Source: Xanthomonas hortorum pv. pelargonii (GTDB taxonomy: Bacteria; Pseudomonadota; Gammaproteobacteria; Xanthomonadales; Xanthomonadaceae). From it: a stretch of 64,000 bases of DNA. Under the pieces are notes generated by a model that saw nothing but the letters and a program-made list of their open reading frames with translations, had not been told where the DNA came from and ran no database searches. The first letter of the stretch is position 1; each line of letters opens with the position of its first letter. This document shows, piece by piece, positions 29,303 to 38,557 of the stretch. The stretch covers positions 4,588,001 through 4,652,000 of the forward strand of contig NZ_CP098604.1 in the NCBI RefSeq assembly GCF_024499015.1, in the 5' to 3' direction. A program made the position numbers and the translations under genes.

Positions 29303-30535
29303 TCACCCATGCAGACGATTGAAGATCTGCACACCCGCCAGCCACACACCGGCCATGCTGCCGAAGTTGGTCAGCAAGAACGTCAGCACCACGCGCGAGA
29401 CGCGATTGCGGTACCAGCCGCGCAAGGTCTGCGCATCGTCGCGCAGGGTGAGGAAATCGCCATAGGCCGGCTTACGCATATGCACCTCGACCAACGCGGC
29501 GAACGCGCCGGTCGGCACGCTCAACCGGAACGGCTTGAACGGTGCGACCACAGCAGCGGTCAGGATGCTCAAGGGATGACTGCCGGCCAGCAGGCAACCC
29601 AGCGCCGCCAGGCCGCCGGTGTACATCGCCCACTGCAACAACAGGTCCGCGCCCATGCTCAAGCCGCCGCGCCAGAAACCGATGCCGATGCCGACGATGA
29701 TGATTGCCAGCACGCCCAGGGTGATCCACGGAATGCGCTTGCGCTGCTGCACGTACTCCAGCGACTCGCGCAGCGGGCCGGGCGCATCGGTGTCCTGTTC
29801 CAGATGCCGCGCAAGACCAGCCAGATGTCCCGCGCCGACCACCGCCAGCACCTCGTGCTGACCGGCGTTGGCTTCCTCGCGCAGACGCGCAGCCATGTAC
29901 TGATCGCGCTCGGCAATCACGGTCTCGTACAGCTCCGGGCTTTCGCTGGCGAAATCGCCGAAGCTCGCTTCCAGCATGTCGCCTTGCTTGAGCTTTTCAA
30001 TTTCCTCTTCGCCCACCTCATCTGCGGCGAACAGGCCGCTCAGCAGGCCGCCGGCCAGCTTCATCTTGCCGAAGAATCCCAGCCGCCCGGAGGCGCGCTT
30101 GAAGGTCAGGCCGACCTCGCGATCGATCAGATGCACCGGCAAGCCTTGTGCGCGCGCCAGATTGACCGCCTCCTTCAATTCCGCACCTGGCTCGATGCCG
30201 AGCTGCTTGGCCAGGCGGCGCTGATAAGCCGCCAGTGCCAGGTTCGCTGCGAACAAGGCCACGCGGCCCTTGCGGATCACCTGCACCAGGTCCAGGCGGG
30301 CGAGGGCGTCCGGGTCGCTGAGCGCCTGCAGGCGCTGTGCATCCAGTTCCACCGCCACCGCGTCGTAGCGACCGCTGCCGATCGCCCGCTGCACCGCGGC
30401 CACGCTGGCCAGCGAGACATGCGCAGTGCCGAGCAAGGTGTAGCGCACGCCATCGCGTTCGACGATGCGGTGCGGCTGGCCGGACAGCGCATCGTCCAGA
30501 ACGTGGGTGGTCTGCTCAGTCATTGGGTCATTCAT
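29303..30535 (-). CDS. TraB/PrgY-family membrane protein
   Basis: About 410 aa. The N-terminal TraB/TIKI-type region (YTLLGTAHVSLASVAAVQRAI, DAVAVELDAQRLQAL, VLAVVGAGHLAGLARHLEQ) has the GTAHVS and GxxH motifs of this putative metalloprotease fold. The C-terminus has several membrane helices (IPWITLGVLAIIIVGIGIGFW and others). Bacterial functions are poorly known; PrgY limits a peptide pheromone in Enterococcus. The ATG at 30535 overlaps the GNAT stop by 8 bp; an ATG at 30523 is the alternative. Confidence 0.8.
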   Translation of the reverse strand: MNDPMTEQTTHVLDDALSGQPHRIVERDGVRYTLLGTAHVSLASVAAVQRAIGSGRYDAVAVELDAQRLQALSDPDALARLDLVQVIRKGRVALFAANLALAAYQRRLAKQLGIEPGAELKEAVNLARAQGLPVHLIDREVGLTFKRASGRLGFFGKMKLAGGLLSGLFAADEVGEEEIEKLKQGDMLEASFGDFASESPELYETVIAERDQYMAARLREEANAGQHEVLAVVGAGHLAGLARHLEQDTDAPGPLRESLEYVQQRKRIPWITLGVLAIIIVGIGIGFWRGGLSMGADLLLQWAMYTGGLAALGCLLAGSHPLSILTAAVVAPFKPFRLSVPTGAFAALVEVHMRKPAYGDFLTLRDDAQTLRGWYRNRVSRVVLTFLLTNFGSMAGVWLAGVQIFNRLHG

Positions 30536-31055
30536 CAGAAGGAGGGGCGGTGTCACCGGGGCCGAGCGGGCGTTGCATCTGCAAACCGTCCAGCCAGCGG
30601 CCATGCTTGCGGCCGATTCCGGTGAACACTCCGACCGTGCGAAAACCAAAACGTTCATGCAGCCGTCGCGATGCCTGATTCTCGGCATCGCCGATCACCG
30701 CAATCATCTGTCGATAGCCGTGTTGTTCACAGCGTGCGATCAGCTCGCCCAACAAGGCCTTGCCGATGCCACGTCCTTGCATGTTGCAGGCAAGGTAGAT
30801 CGAATTCTCCACGGTCCAGCGATACCCCGAGCGTGCGCGGTATGCGCCAGCATAGGCATAACCGACCACCGCAGCATCGCGTTCGGCGACCAGATACGGA
30901 TATCCCGCATCCACGGTGGCGCGCACCCGCGTGCGCATCTCGTCGCTCGACGGCGCGCTGTATTCGTAGCTGTTGACCCCGGCGATCTGCTCCGCATAGA
31001 TGGCGGTGATCGCCGGGATGTCCGCCTCGCGGACCTCGCGTACCTCGACAGGCAT
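30528..31055 (-). CDS. GNAT acetyltransferase (phosphinothricin/YncA type)
   Basis: A 175-aa N-acetyltransferase with VREVREADIPAITAIYAEQI, the acceptor-side VNSYEYSAPSSDEM, VGYAYAGAYRARSGYRWTVENSIYL and the acetyl-CoA loop MQGRGIGKALLGELI. These motifs resemble Pat/YncA enzymes acting on phosphinothricin or methionine sulfoximine/sulfone. Only 4 bp separate it from the upstream amidase gene, so it is probably co-transcribed with aguB. Confidence 0.82.
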   Translation of the reverse strand: MPVEVREVREADIPAITAIYAEQIAGVNSYEYSAPSSDEMRTRVRATVDAGYPYLVAERDAAVVGYAYAGAYRARSGYRWTVENSIYLACNMQGRGIGKALLGELIARCEQHGYRQMIAVIGDAENQASRRLHERFGFRTVGVFTGIGRKHGRWLDGLQMQRPLGPGDTAPPSDE

Positions 31056-31059
31056 GCGG

Positions 31060-31944
31060 TCAGTCGATGTAACGCTTGAGCAGATCGCCATACGCATCGA
31101 TGCGGCGATCGCGCAGGAACGGCCAGATGCGCCGCACATGCTCGCTGCGCTGCAGATCGACATCGCATACCAGCACCGTCGGCTCCTGGCCGGCTTCGGC
31201 GATGAATTCGCCCTGCGGCCCCAGCACATGGCTGTTGCCCCAGAACTGGATGCCCGACGCGCCCATCGGCGAAGGCTCATGCCCCACGCGGTTGCACGAC
31301 AGCACCGGCACCCCGTTGGCTACCGCATGGCCACGATGGCTGAGCACCCATGCATCGCGCTGACGCTCCTGTTCGGGTTGCTGATCGTCCGGATCCCAGC
31401 CGATCGCGGTGGGGTAGAGCAGCAGCTCCGCACCGGCCAGCGCCATCAGGCGCGCAGCCTCGGGGTACCACTGATCCCAGCACACCAGCACGCCGAGACG
31501 ACCCACCGAAGTATCGATCGGCGTGAAGCCCAGATCGCCCGGCGTGAAGTAGAACTTCTCGTAAAAACCCGGGTCGTCGGGGATATGCATCTTGCGGTAT
31601 TTGCCGAGCAGGCGGCCGTCCTTTTCGAACACCACCGCCGTGTTGTGATACAGCCCGGCAGCGCGGCGCTCGAACAACGAGGCCACCAGCACCACGCCAT
31701 GTTGCTTGGCCAATGCACCCAGGCGCTCGGTGCTGGGGCCGGGAATCGGCTCGGCCAGATCGAATTCGTCCACCGACTCGTGCTGGCAGAAATACGCGCC
31801 GTTGTGCAGTTCCTGCAGCAGCACCAGCTTGGCGCCCTGCGCAGCGGCTTCGGCCACACGCGATTCGATGATGGCCAGATTGGCCTCGGCGTCGCCGTGG
31901 TTGCGCTCCTGGATCAGCGCGACGGGAAGGAGATGACGGGTCAT
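31060..31944 (-). CDS. aguB: N-carbamoylputrescine amidase
   Basis: A 294-aa nitrilase-family enzyme converting N-carbamoylputrescine to putrescine, CO2 and ammonia. The triad is Glu45 (LLQELHNGAYF), Lys118 (GKYRKMHIP) and Cys155 (VLVCWDQWYPEAARL). HIPDDPGFYEKFYFTPGD and QFWGNSHVLGPQGE are typical of the AguB subgroup. The upstream agmatine deiminase gene supplies its substrate. An in-frame TTG at 31956 is a less likely start. Confidence 0.92.
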   Translation of the reverse strand: MTRHLLPVALIQERNHGDAEANLAIIESRVAEAAAQGAKLVLLQELHNGAYFCQHESVDEFDLAEPIPGPSTERLGALAKQHGVVLVASLFERRAAGLYHNTAVVFEKDGRLLGKYRKMHIPDDPGFYEKFYFTPGDLGFTPIDTSVGRLGVLVCWDQWYPEAARLMALAGAELLLYPTAIGWDPDDQQPEQERQRDAWVLSHRGHAVANGVPVLSCNRVGHEPSPMGASGIQFWGNSHVLGPQGEFIAEAGQEPTVLVCDVDLQRSEHVRRIWPFLRDRRIDAYGDLLKRYID

Positions 31945-32023
31945 GGCAGCATCCAACTAGGTGGCGCACAGGGTAGCGCGCCATGGCGTAACACCGGCCT
32001 GCCGGCCGGAACAGGAATGAGAC

Positions 32024-33058
32024 TCAGGCGGCCAACAGACCGGCGGGCAGTTGCATGGTCAAACAGTGCAGGCTGCCGTTCTGCCAGATCAGCGCCCGAC
32101 ACGGCACCGGCACGATTTCATGCTGCGGGAATGCTTCAGCCAGCACTGCCTGCGCAGTTGCATCGGCCTTGTCGCCATAGGCGGGCATCAGCACCGCACC
32201 GTTGACGATGAGGAAATTGGCATACGAGGCCGCAAGACGACGGCCGTGGTCGAGAATCGGCTCGGCCCACGGCAACACGAACAGCCGATACGGCTGCCCA
32301 TCGGCCTTGCGCAGTGCAGCCAGTTCGGCGCCCATCGCCTGCAGTTCGGTGTAATGCGAATCGGTGGCTACATCGCAGCCCTGGTAGACGATCGCATCCG
32401 GGCCGGCAAAGCGCGCCAGCGTATCGATATGCGAGTCGGTGTCGTCGCCTTCCAGATAGCCGTGATCCAGCCACAGCACGCGCTCCTGCGACAGCCATGC
32501 GGCCATGTCGGTGCTCAACGATTCGCGCGTGCGCTGCGGGTGCCGCTCGTGCAGGCACTTCCAGGTGGTCAGCAACGTGCCGGCACCATCGGTTTCGATC
32601 GCACCGCCTTCCAGCGCAAAGTCCACCGTCTGCACCTGCGCCGGCACGAACACCTGCGCGGCATCCAGCGAGGTCACCAACTGATCGTCCAGGCTGGCCT
32701 CGAACTTGCCGCCCCAGCCGGTGAAGCGGAAATCCATCAGCCGGAAACCGCCATCCTGGCGCAACGTGATCGGCCCCGAATCACGCAGCCAGGTGTCGTT
32801 GTAGGCGGCGATCACAAAGCGCACGCGCGCCATGTCCACCCGCGCCGAACGCAGCCGCGCTTCGGCATAAATCTGCAGATCGTCATCGGCCACGCAGACG
32901 ATCACCGGCTCGAAACGGGAAATCGCCGTCACCAGCGCGATATAGGTCTCTTCCACCTCGGCCAGACGCTCGGCCCAATCGGTGCCCGCATGCGGCCACG
33001 CGATCAACACGGCGGATTGAGGTTCCCACTCGGCAGGAAAGCGAACGCTGTCGGTCAT
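32024..33058 (-). CDS. aguA: Agmatine deiminase
   Basis: A 344-aa guanidine-modifying enzyme turning agmatine into N-carbamoylputrescine. Seen: RFPAEWEPQSAVLIAWPHAGTDW, NDTWLRDSGPI, FRFTGWGGKF, LEGGAIETDGAGTLLTT, HGYLEGDDTDSHIDTLARF (catalytic His/Asp) and the nucleophile Cys332 in NGSLHCLTMQLP. It is 79 bp upstream of aguB in the same direction, forming the AguA-AguB route from arginine-derived agmatine to putrescine. Confidence 0.94.
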   Translation of the reverse strand: MTDSVRFPAEWEPQSAVLIAWPHAGTDWAERLAEVEETYIALVTAISRFEPVIVCVADDDLQIYAEARLRSARVDMARVRFVIAAYNDTWLRDSGPITLRQDGGFRLMDFRFTGWGGKFEASLDDQLVTSLDAAQVFVPAQVQTVDFALEGGAIETDGAGTLLTTWKCLHERHPQRTRESLSTDMAAWLSQERVLWLDHGYLEGDDTDSHIDTLARFAGPDAIVYQGCDVATDSHYTELQAMGAELAALRKADGQPYRLFVLPWAEPILDHGRRLAASYANFLIVNGAVLMPAYGDKADATAQAVLAEAFPQHEIVPVPCRALIWQNGSLHCLTMQLPAGLLAA

Positions 33059-33149
33059 ACCTGAAAATTACCTATCGATACCCAAGCGAGCCCAGGCTGT
33101 TAATTCAATCCCCGCACATGGATGTGCGGGCTCTTGCGAGGGACTCGCA

Positions 33150-33485
33150 TCAAAGCGGCTTGGGCCCGATCTCGTTCGCATCGGCCTGATTGGCCACCAC
33201 GTCGATCACCCGGCTCTTTTCGAAATACACGGTAAAAGCCGGATACACCCAGCGATGGATGGTCGGCCACTGACGCTTCTGGCCACCACGCGGATCCAGC
33301 TTTTCCTGCGGCGCGCCGTAACGGCCTTCGACCTGGCTCATGCTGTCGCCACGCAAGGGCATGGCGGCGGCGGGCTTTTGCTTTGCACGATCGACCAACA
33401 GTGTGTCGGCCGAGGCAACGGCACTGATCCCCATCAGCGCGATTGCCAGCATGATCGGCGGCATCACAAACAAACGGTTGCGCAT
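33150..33485 (-). CDS. Small exported protein of unknown function
   Basis: A 111-aa protein with a signal peptide (MRNRLFVMPPIMLAIALMGISAVASA). The short mature domain contains MSQVEGRYGAPQEKLDPRGG and WVYPAFTVYFEKSRVIDVVAN. The GAP and YFE(K)-x-V pattern recalls SmpA/BamE-like small domains of proteobacteria, but I cannot assign it firmly. Flanked by aguA and rpmJ. Confidence 0.65.
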   Translation of the reverse strand: MRNRLFVMPPIMLAIALMGISAVASADTLLVDRAKQKPAAAMPLRGDSMSQVEGRYGAPQEKLDPRGGQKRQWPTIHRWVYPAFTVYFEKSRVIDVVANQADANEIGPKPL

Positions 33486-33691
33486 GTCATCTACTCCCCA
33501 GTGGACAAGACTTCGAATGGTGATTACAGCAAAAACCAGGTCAGACGTTGGTGCCAGTGCTGCGCACGCTGACGACGCGCAAGTTCTGACGCGCTGCGCC
33601 GAGACGTCCTCGACCGCTGTGCCCAGGCGCATCACGGTGTCCGTCAAGACGATGCAGGTGAAGTCTCCATCGGCCAGGAAACATCAGCCAA

Positions 33692-33716
33692 GAAAAAACC
33701 GCCCGGAGGCGGCTTT
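33692..33716 (-). terminator. Rho-independent terminator of rpmJ
   Basis: On the minus strand AAGCCGCC-TCCG-GGCGGTTTTTTC forms an 8-bp stem followed by a T run, about 30 bp after the rpmJ stop. Confidence 0.75.
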
Positions 33717-33743
33717 CTCGGGTCTCACACGCGCAACAAATGC

Positions 33744-33869
33744 TTAGCGCTGACGCGCCTTGAAACGCGGGTTCGACTTGCAGATCACGAACACCTTGCC
33801 ACGGCGGCGGACCACCTTGCAGTCGCGGTGACGGGTCTTCGCAGACTTCAGGGAGGACAGGACTTTCAT
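33744..33869 (-). CDS. rpmJ: 50S ribosomal protein L36, zinc-free (C-) type
   Basis: A 41-aa basic protein starting [20 protein letters not shown] and ending NPRFKARQR. Compared with the zinc-binding L36 (four ligands C11, C14, C27, H33 in E. coli), only two cysteines remain (Cys17 and Cys30). The others are replaced by His and Phe, so this is the C- paralogue type that does not need zinc. It is monocistronic with its own terminator. Confidence 0.9.
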
Positions 33870-34041
33870 GGCACACCTCGGCGTAAACGGTTGGATTCGA
33901 TGGAAGAGTGCCCGCAATCGAGGGTGCACCCGGAATTAAGCCGGCAATTCTAACCGGCTTTTCGTCGTGCTTTCAAGTGGTTGCATCCGAATCGCTGCGA
34001 GCGGCGCTACACTGGCGCCTTATCACCTTCCGGAAACCTGA

Positions 34042-34725
34042 ATGACCGACCTTTCGCCCGTCCTCACCATCGACGGACCCTCCGGTGCCGGCAAAGGCAC
34101 CGTGAGCCGGATCGTGGCCTCCCGGCTGGGCTGGCACTACCTCGATTCGGGCGCACTGTACCGCGCCGTCGGTGTTGCAGCGAGCTGGGCCGATCTGGAC
34201 GTGTCCGACCCGGCGGCGCTGGTGCGTTGCACCTTCGACACCAAGGTCGATTTCGATGACGCCGGCGAGGCGGGGCTGCGGGTGCTGGTCAATGGCGTGG
34301 ATGCCACCAGCGAGTTGCGCCTGGAAACGACCGGTGCGCTGGCCTCTGCGATTGCGGCCATTCCCGAGGTGCGCAGCGCCTTGAAAGAGCGCCAGCGCGC
34401 ATTCAGGCGCGCCCCCGGCTTGGTCGCCGATGGGCGCGACATGGGCACGGTGATCTTCCCCGATGCCGCATTCAAGGTCTTTCTGACCGCCAGTGCCGAA
34501 GAACGTGCGGGCCGTCGCCATAAACAGTTGATGGAAAAGGGTGTTTCGGTTATCTTTGACGACCTGCTGCGCGAGATCATGGCTCGTGATGCGCGTGATG
34601 CGCAGCGGGTGGTGGCGCCATTACGGCCGGCCGAAGACGCCGTGCTGATCGATACCAGCGGGATGGGAATCGAAGATGTCGTCCAGCGTGTGGTCGGGTT
34701 GTTAGCCGCTCGCACGTCGTCGTAA
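34042..34725 (+). CDS. cmk: Cytidylate kinase
   Basis: A 227-aa CMP/dCMP kinase: P-loop [41 protein letters not shown] and the lid [10 protein letters not shown]. It precedes rpsA, the conserved cmk-rpsA order of gamma-proteobacteria. A TACACT hexamer at 34008-34013 is a plausible -10 element. Confidence 0.96.
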   Translation: MTDLSPVLTIDGPSGAGKGTVSRIVASRLGWHYLDSGALYRAVGVAASWADLDVSDPAALVRCTFDTKVDFDDAGEAGLRVLVNGVDATSELRLETTGALASAIAAIPEVRSALKERQRAFRRAPGLVADGRDMGTVIFPDAAFKVFLTASAEERAGRRHKQLMEKGVSVIFDDLLREIMARDARDAQRVVAPLRPAEDAVLIDTSGMGIEDVVQRVVGLLAARTSS

Positions 34726-34909
34726 GCGTTCCGCAAGCGGGCACGTCCCGCCGACCGTAAGGCGTTCCAAGGCTCTGCCGCACATCCCGTGTGGCGGTTC
34801 TATGACTACTTAACCGACTCGCTGTCCGGAGTCGACCAACAGGCTGGGCGGCTTGTATCTGTCGCAATCCGACGATCAACGCCCGTGTGTTCAACTGAGT
34901 AAAATTCAA

Positions 34910-36598
34910 ATGACAGAATCTTTTGCTGAACTGTTCGAAGCCAGTCAAGCCAATCTGGCGAAGCTGAAGCCGGGCTCGATCGTCACCGGTACCGTCGTGG
35001 AAGTGCGCGGCGACGTGGTGGTGATCAACGCTGGCTTGAAGTCCGAAGGCATCGTGCCGATCGAGCAGTTCCGTAATGACGCTGGCGAGATCGATGTCGG
35101 CGTAGGCGACCAGGTCAAGGTTGCCCTCGATTCCATCGAGAACGGCTTCGGTGAGACCGTGCTGTCGCGCGAGAAGGCCAAGCGCGCAATGGTGTGGGAC
35201 GAGCTGGAAGAGGCGTTGGAAAAGAACGAAACCATCACCGGCCGCATCAGCGGCAAGGTCAAGGGTGGTTTCACCGTGGACATCAAGGATGTTCGCGCGT
35301 TCCTGCCTGGTTCGCTGGTGGATGTGCGCCCGGTGCGCGACCCGGCCTACCTGGAAGGCAAGGAACTCGAGTTCAAGCTGATCAAGCTGGACCGCAAACG
35401 CAACAACGTGGTGGTTTCGCGCCGTGCAGTGGTCGAGAGCGAGCACTCGGAAGAGCGCGAGCAGCTGATGGACAAGCTGCAGGAAGGCGCGATCCTGAAG
35501 GGTGTCGTCAAGAACCTGACCGATTACGGCGCGTTCGTGGATCTGGGCGGTATCGACGGCCTGCTGCACATCACCGACATGGCCTGGAAGCGCGTGCGCC
35601 ATCCGTCCGAAGTCGTCAATGTCGGCGACGAGCTCGACGTGCGCGTGCTGAAGTTCGATCGCGAGCGTAACCGCGTCAGCCTCGGCCTGAAGCAGCTGGG
35701 CGAAGATCCGTGGGACAACATCGCCCGTCGTTACCCGGCCAACAGCCGCGTGTTCGGCAAGGTCTCCAACGTCACCGATTACGGCGCATTCGTCGAGATC
35801 GAGCCGGGCGTCGAAGGTCTGGTGCACGTCTCCGAGATGGATTGGACCAACAAGAACGTCAACCCGTCCAAGGTTGTGCAGGTTGGTGACGAAGTCGAAG
35901 TGATGGTGCTGGATGTCGACGAGGAGCGTCGCCGCATCTCGCTGGGCATGAAGCAGGTTGCCGCCAATCCGTGGGAAACCTTCGCTGCCACCCACAAGAA
36001 GAACGACAAGGTGTCCGGTCAGATCAAGTCGATCACCGACTTCGGCATCTTCATCGGTCTGGACGGCGGCATCGACGGTCTTGTTCACCTGTCCGACATC
36101 AGCTGGAACACCACCGGCGAAGATGTCGTGCGCAACTACAAGAAGGGCGACACGCTGGAAGCCGTTGTGCTGGCAGTCGATCCGGAACGTGAGCGCATCA
36201 GCCTGGGCGTCAAGCAGCTGGAGCAGGATCCGTTCGGTCAGTACATGGCGTCCAACCCGAAGGGTTCGAAGGTCGAAGGCGTGGTGCGTGAAGTGGACGC
36301 CAAGGGCGCCACGATCGACCTGGCCGATGGCATCGAAGGCTATGTCGCTGCACGCGACATCGCCAACGAGCGCGTCGACGACGCGACCCAGCACCTGAAG
36401 GTCGGCGACAAGATCGAAGCCAAGTTCGTGGGCATGGACCGTAAGGGCCGCACCCTGCAGCTGTCGATCAAGGCCAAGGACGATGCCGAAATGCGCGAAA
36501 CGATGGAGGAATACCAGTCCTCTTCCGCAGCGTCGGGCGGCATGACTCAGCTGGGCGCGCTGCTGCGTGCACAGTTGAACAGCAACAAGTCCGAGTAA
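34910..36598 (+). CDS. rpsA: 30S ribosomal protein S1
   Basis: A 562-aa protein with six S1 RNA-binding repeats, recognisable from copies of the [16 protein letters not shown]...[10 protein letters not shown] and [10 protein letters not shown] type. It starts [24 protein letters not shown]1 brings mRNAs to the ribosome. Preceded by cmk and followed by ihfB, the standard order. Confidence 0.97.
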   Translation: MTESFAELFEASQANLAKLKPGSIVTGTVVEVRGDVVVINAGLKSEGIVPIEQFRNDAGEIDVGVGDQVKVALDSIENGFGETVLSREKAKRAMVWDELEEALEKNETITGRISGKVKGGFTVDIKDVRAFLPGSLVDVRPVRDPAYLEGKELEFKLIKLDRKRNNVVVSRRAVVESEHSEEREQLMDKLQEGAILKGVVKNLTDYGAFVDLGGIDGLLHITDMAWKRVRHPSEVVNVGDELDVRVLKFDRERNRVSLGLKQLGEDPWDNIARRYPANSRVFGKVSNVTDYGAFVEIEPGVEGLVHVSEMDWTNKNVNPSKVVQVGDEVEVMVLDVDEERRRISLGMKQVAANPWETFAATHKKNDKVSGQIKSITDFGIFIGLDGGIDGLVHLSDISWNTTGEDVVRNYKKGDTLEAVVLAVDPERERISLGVKQLEQDPFGQYMASNPKGSKVEGVVREVDAKGATIDLADGIEGYVAARDIANERVDDATQHLKVGDKIEAKFVGMDRKGRTLQLSIKAKDDAEMRETMEEYQSSSAASGGMTQLGALLRAQLNSNKSE

Positions 36599-36626
36599 GC
36601 GCGTAGCGCTCGCAAGAGCGTGATGG

Positions 36627-36653
36627 ATCGGCCCGGGCTTGCCCCGGGCCGAT
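36627..36653 (+). terminator. Strong hairpin between rpsA and ihfB
   Basis: A perfect 11-bp stem ATCGGCCCGGG/CCCGGGCCGAT with a 5-nt loop. There is no T run, so it may be a partial terminator or mRNA stabiliser that lowers ihfB relative to rpsA. Confidence 0.5.
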
Positions 36654-36687
36654 TCCAGTGTGTCAGTCGAAAAAAGCAAGTCTTCCC

Positions 36688-36999
36688 ATGACCAAGTCCG
36701 AATTGATTGAAATCCTGGCGCAACGCCAAGCGCATCTGAAGTCGGACGACGTGGATCTGGCAGTCAAATCGCTGCTGGAAATGATGGGGCAAGCGCTCTC
36801 CGATGGTGATCGGATCGAAATCCGCGGGTTCGGCAGTTTTTCGCTGCATTACCGTCCGCCACGTCTGGGGCGTAATCCCAAGACCGGCGAATCGGTTGCG
36901 CTGCCGGGCAAGCATGTTCCGCACTTCAAGCCGGGCAAGGAATTACGTGAGCGTGTCAGCTCCGTGGTGCCCGTCGATCTGGCCGATGCGGCAGATTGA
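36688..36999 (+). CDS. ihfB: Integration host factor subunit beta
   Basis: A 103-aa HU/IHF-fold DNA-bending protein: [45 protein letters not shown] and the beta-arm proline region. It pairs with IhfA. The ATG at 36688 gives the family length; the upstream in-frame start at 36658 is unlikely. Confidence 0.95.
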   Translation: MTKSELIEILAQRQAHLKSDDVDLAVKSLLEMMGQALSDGDRIEIRGFGSFSLHYRPPRLGRNPKTGESVALPGKHVPHFKPGKELRERVSSVVPVDLADAAD

Positions 37000-37066
37000 A
37001 GATCGTTCTACCGCTGTGTTTATGTCGGCTCGGTTAAGCTAGGCCCCTTCCCGACGGAGTCTGTCC

Positions 37067-37372
37067 ATGAAGGTGTTTCGCTTGCTGGTGATGTTGGCCT
37101 TCCTGCTGGCCGGTCTGATCATCGGTGCGGTCAATTCTCAGGATGTCACTCTCGATTTCCTGTTCTCAAGTGTGCACACGACCTCCGGAGTCGCGATCAT
37201 CGTCGCGCTGCTGGTCGGTGTGTTGATCGGTGCCGGCATGGTGCTGGTCAGTGTTGTCATTCCCCTCTATTCCAGATTGCGCCAGGCCAATAAGGCTGTT
37301 GCGGTCAGTCGCGTCGACGCCGGGCCCGTTGCGCCTGCCGCAGTCCAGACGCGCCCCATCGATGGACTGTAA
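37067..37372 (+). CDS. lapA: LapA-domain inner-membrane protein
   Basis: A 101-aa protein with two membrane helices (FRLLVMLAFLLAGLIIGAVN and SGVAIIVALLVGVLIGAGMVLV), the LapA/DUF1049 layout, and a short cytoplasmic tail. It is paired with LapB, which acts in lipopolysaccharide assembly, and lies 6 bp upstream of it. Confidence 0.88.
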   Translation: MKVFRLLVMLAFLLAGLIIGAVNSQDVTLDFLFSSVHTTSGVAIIVALLVGVLIGAGMVLVSVVIPLYSRLRQANKAVAVSRVDAGPVAPAAVQTRPIDGL

Positions 37373-37378
37373 GTACGT

Positions 37379-38557
37379 ATGGAATTTCTGACCGAGTGGA
37401 TCTGGTTCTTCCTGTTTGTGCCGCTGGCAGCACTGGGCGGGTGGATCGTCGGCCGTCGTGGCGGTCAGCGCCACGGCGATACGCAGGTCAGTCGTCTCTC
37501 CAGTACCTATTTTCGCGGTCTGAACTATCTGCTCAACGAGCAGCCGGACAAGGCGATCGAGCTGTTTCTGCACATCGCCGAACTGGACAAGGAAACCTTC
37601 GAAACGCAGGTCGCGCTGGGGCATCTGTTCCGTCGTCGTGGTGAAGTCGATCGTGCGATTCGTTTGCATCAGGGGCTGGTGCAGCGCGCCGACCTGACCG
37701 ATCAGCAGCGTGTGCAGGCCTTGCTGGCGCTGGGCGAGGACTACATGAAGTCCGGTCTGCTGGATCGCGCCGAAACAGTCTTCACCGAGTTGGCACAGCT
37801 GGATCAACGCGCGCCACAGGCATTGCGGCACCTGATTGGCATCTATCAGGCCGAGCGCGATTGGGAAAAAGCAATCGACAACGCCACCCGCTACGAAGAA
37901 GTCACCGGCGAGCCGATGGGCAAGCTGATTTCCCAATTCGAGTGTGAGCTGGCCGATCGCTATCGCGGTTCGAGCAAGACCGACGAGGCGCTGCAGGCCG
38001 TCGCCCGCGCCTATCAGGCCGACGGTACGTCCGTGCGTGCGGGCATTCTGGAAGGCCGTATCGAAGCCGAGCGCGGTCATGACGAAGCGGCGGTACGCGC
38101 ATTCGAACGAGCGGCGCGGCATGACCCGGAATACCTGCCGGAAATCATTCCTGCATTGATGGCGGCCTATCGCCGGGTCGGCGACATTGCTGGTGCGCGC
38201 AACTTCCTGTCGGAGATGACCGAGCACTATCGCGGCATCGCACCGGTCTTGGCGCTGACCCAGTTGATGGAAGCGCAGGATGGCGTGGCGCCTGCGTTGG
38301 CGTACCTGGGGCGTCAGCTCAGGGACCGGCCCTCGGTACGCGGCGAATCGGCGTTGATCGATCTCACCCTGGCCGAAGGCAGCGACCCGGTTGGCACGCT
38401 GCAGGATCTCAAGCACATCACCGACCAGCTGCTGGTACGTAACCCAAGCTACCGCTGCACCCGGTGCGGCTTCGGCGCCAAGACGCATCACTGGCAATGC
38501 CCGAGCTGCAAGGAATGGGGCACGGTCAAACCGCTGTTGAACTACGCGGTCGTCTAA
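37379..38557 (+). CDS. lapB: LapB (YciM) lipopolysaccharide assembly regulator
   Basis: A 392-aa protein with an N-terminal anchor helix (EFLTEWIWFFLFVPLAALGGWIVG), about nine TPR motifs (from STYFRGLNYLLNEQPDKAIELFLHIAELD) and a C-terminal rubredoxin-like zinc module CTRCGFGAKTHHWQCPSC. LapB promotes FtsH degradation of LpxC and coordinates LPS synthesis. Its stop shares a base with the next start (TAATG), tying it to surface-polysaccharide genes. Confidence 0.94.
   Translation: MEFLTEWIWFFLFVPLAALGGWIVGRRGGQRHGDTQVSRLSSTYFRGLNYLLNEQPDKAIELFLHIAELDKETFETQVALGHLFRRRGEVDRAIRLHQGLVQRADLTDQQRVQALLALGEDYMKSGLLDRAETVFTELAQLDQRAPQALRHLIGIYQAERDWEKAIDNATRYEEVTGEPMGKLISQFECELADRYRGSSKTDEALQAVARAYQADGTSVRAGILEGRIEAERGHDEAAVRAFERAARHDPEYLPEIIPALMAAYRRVGDIAGARNFLSEMTEHYRGIAPVLALTQLMEAQDGVAPALAYLGRQLRDRPSVRGESALIDLTLAEGSDPVGTLQDLKHITDQLLVRNPSYRCTRCGFGAKTHHWQCPSCKEWGTVKPLLNYAVV

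Noticed and set aside
34577..36679. 700-codon minus-strand frame opposite rpsA
   Set aside because: Shadow of the rpsA frame; His/Leu/Val-rich composition without motifs.
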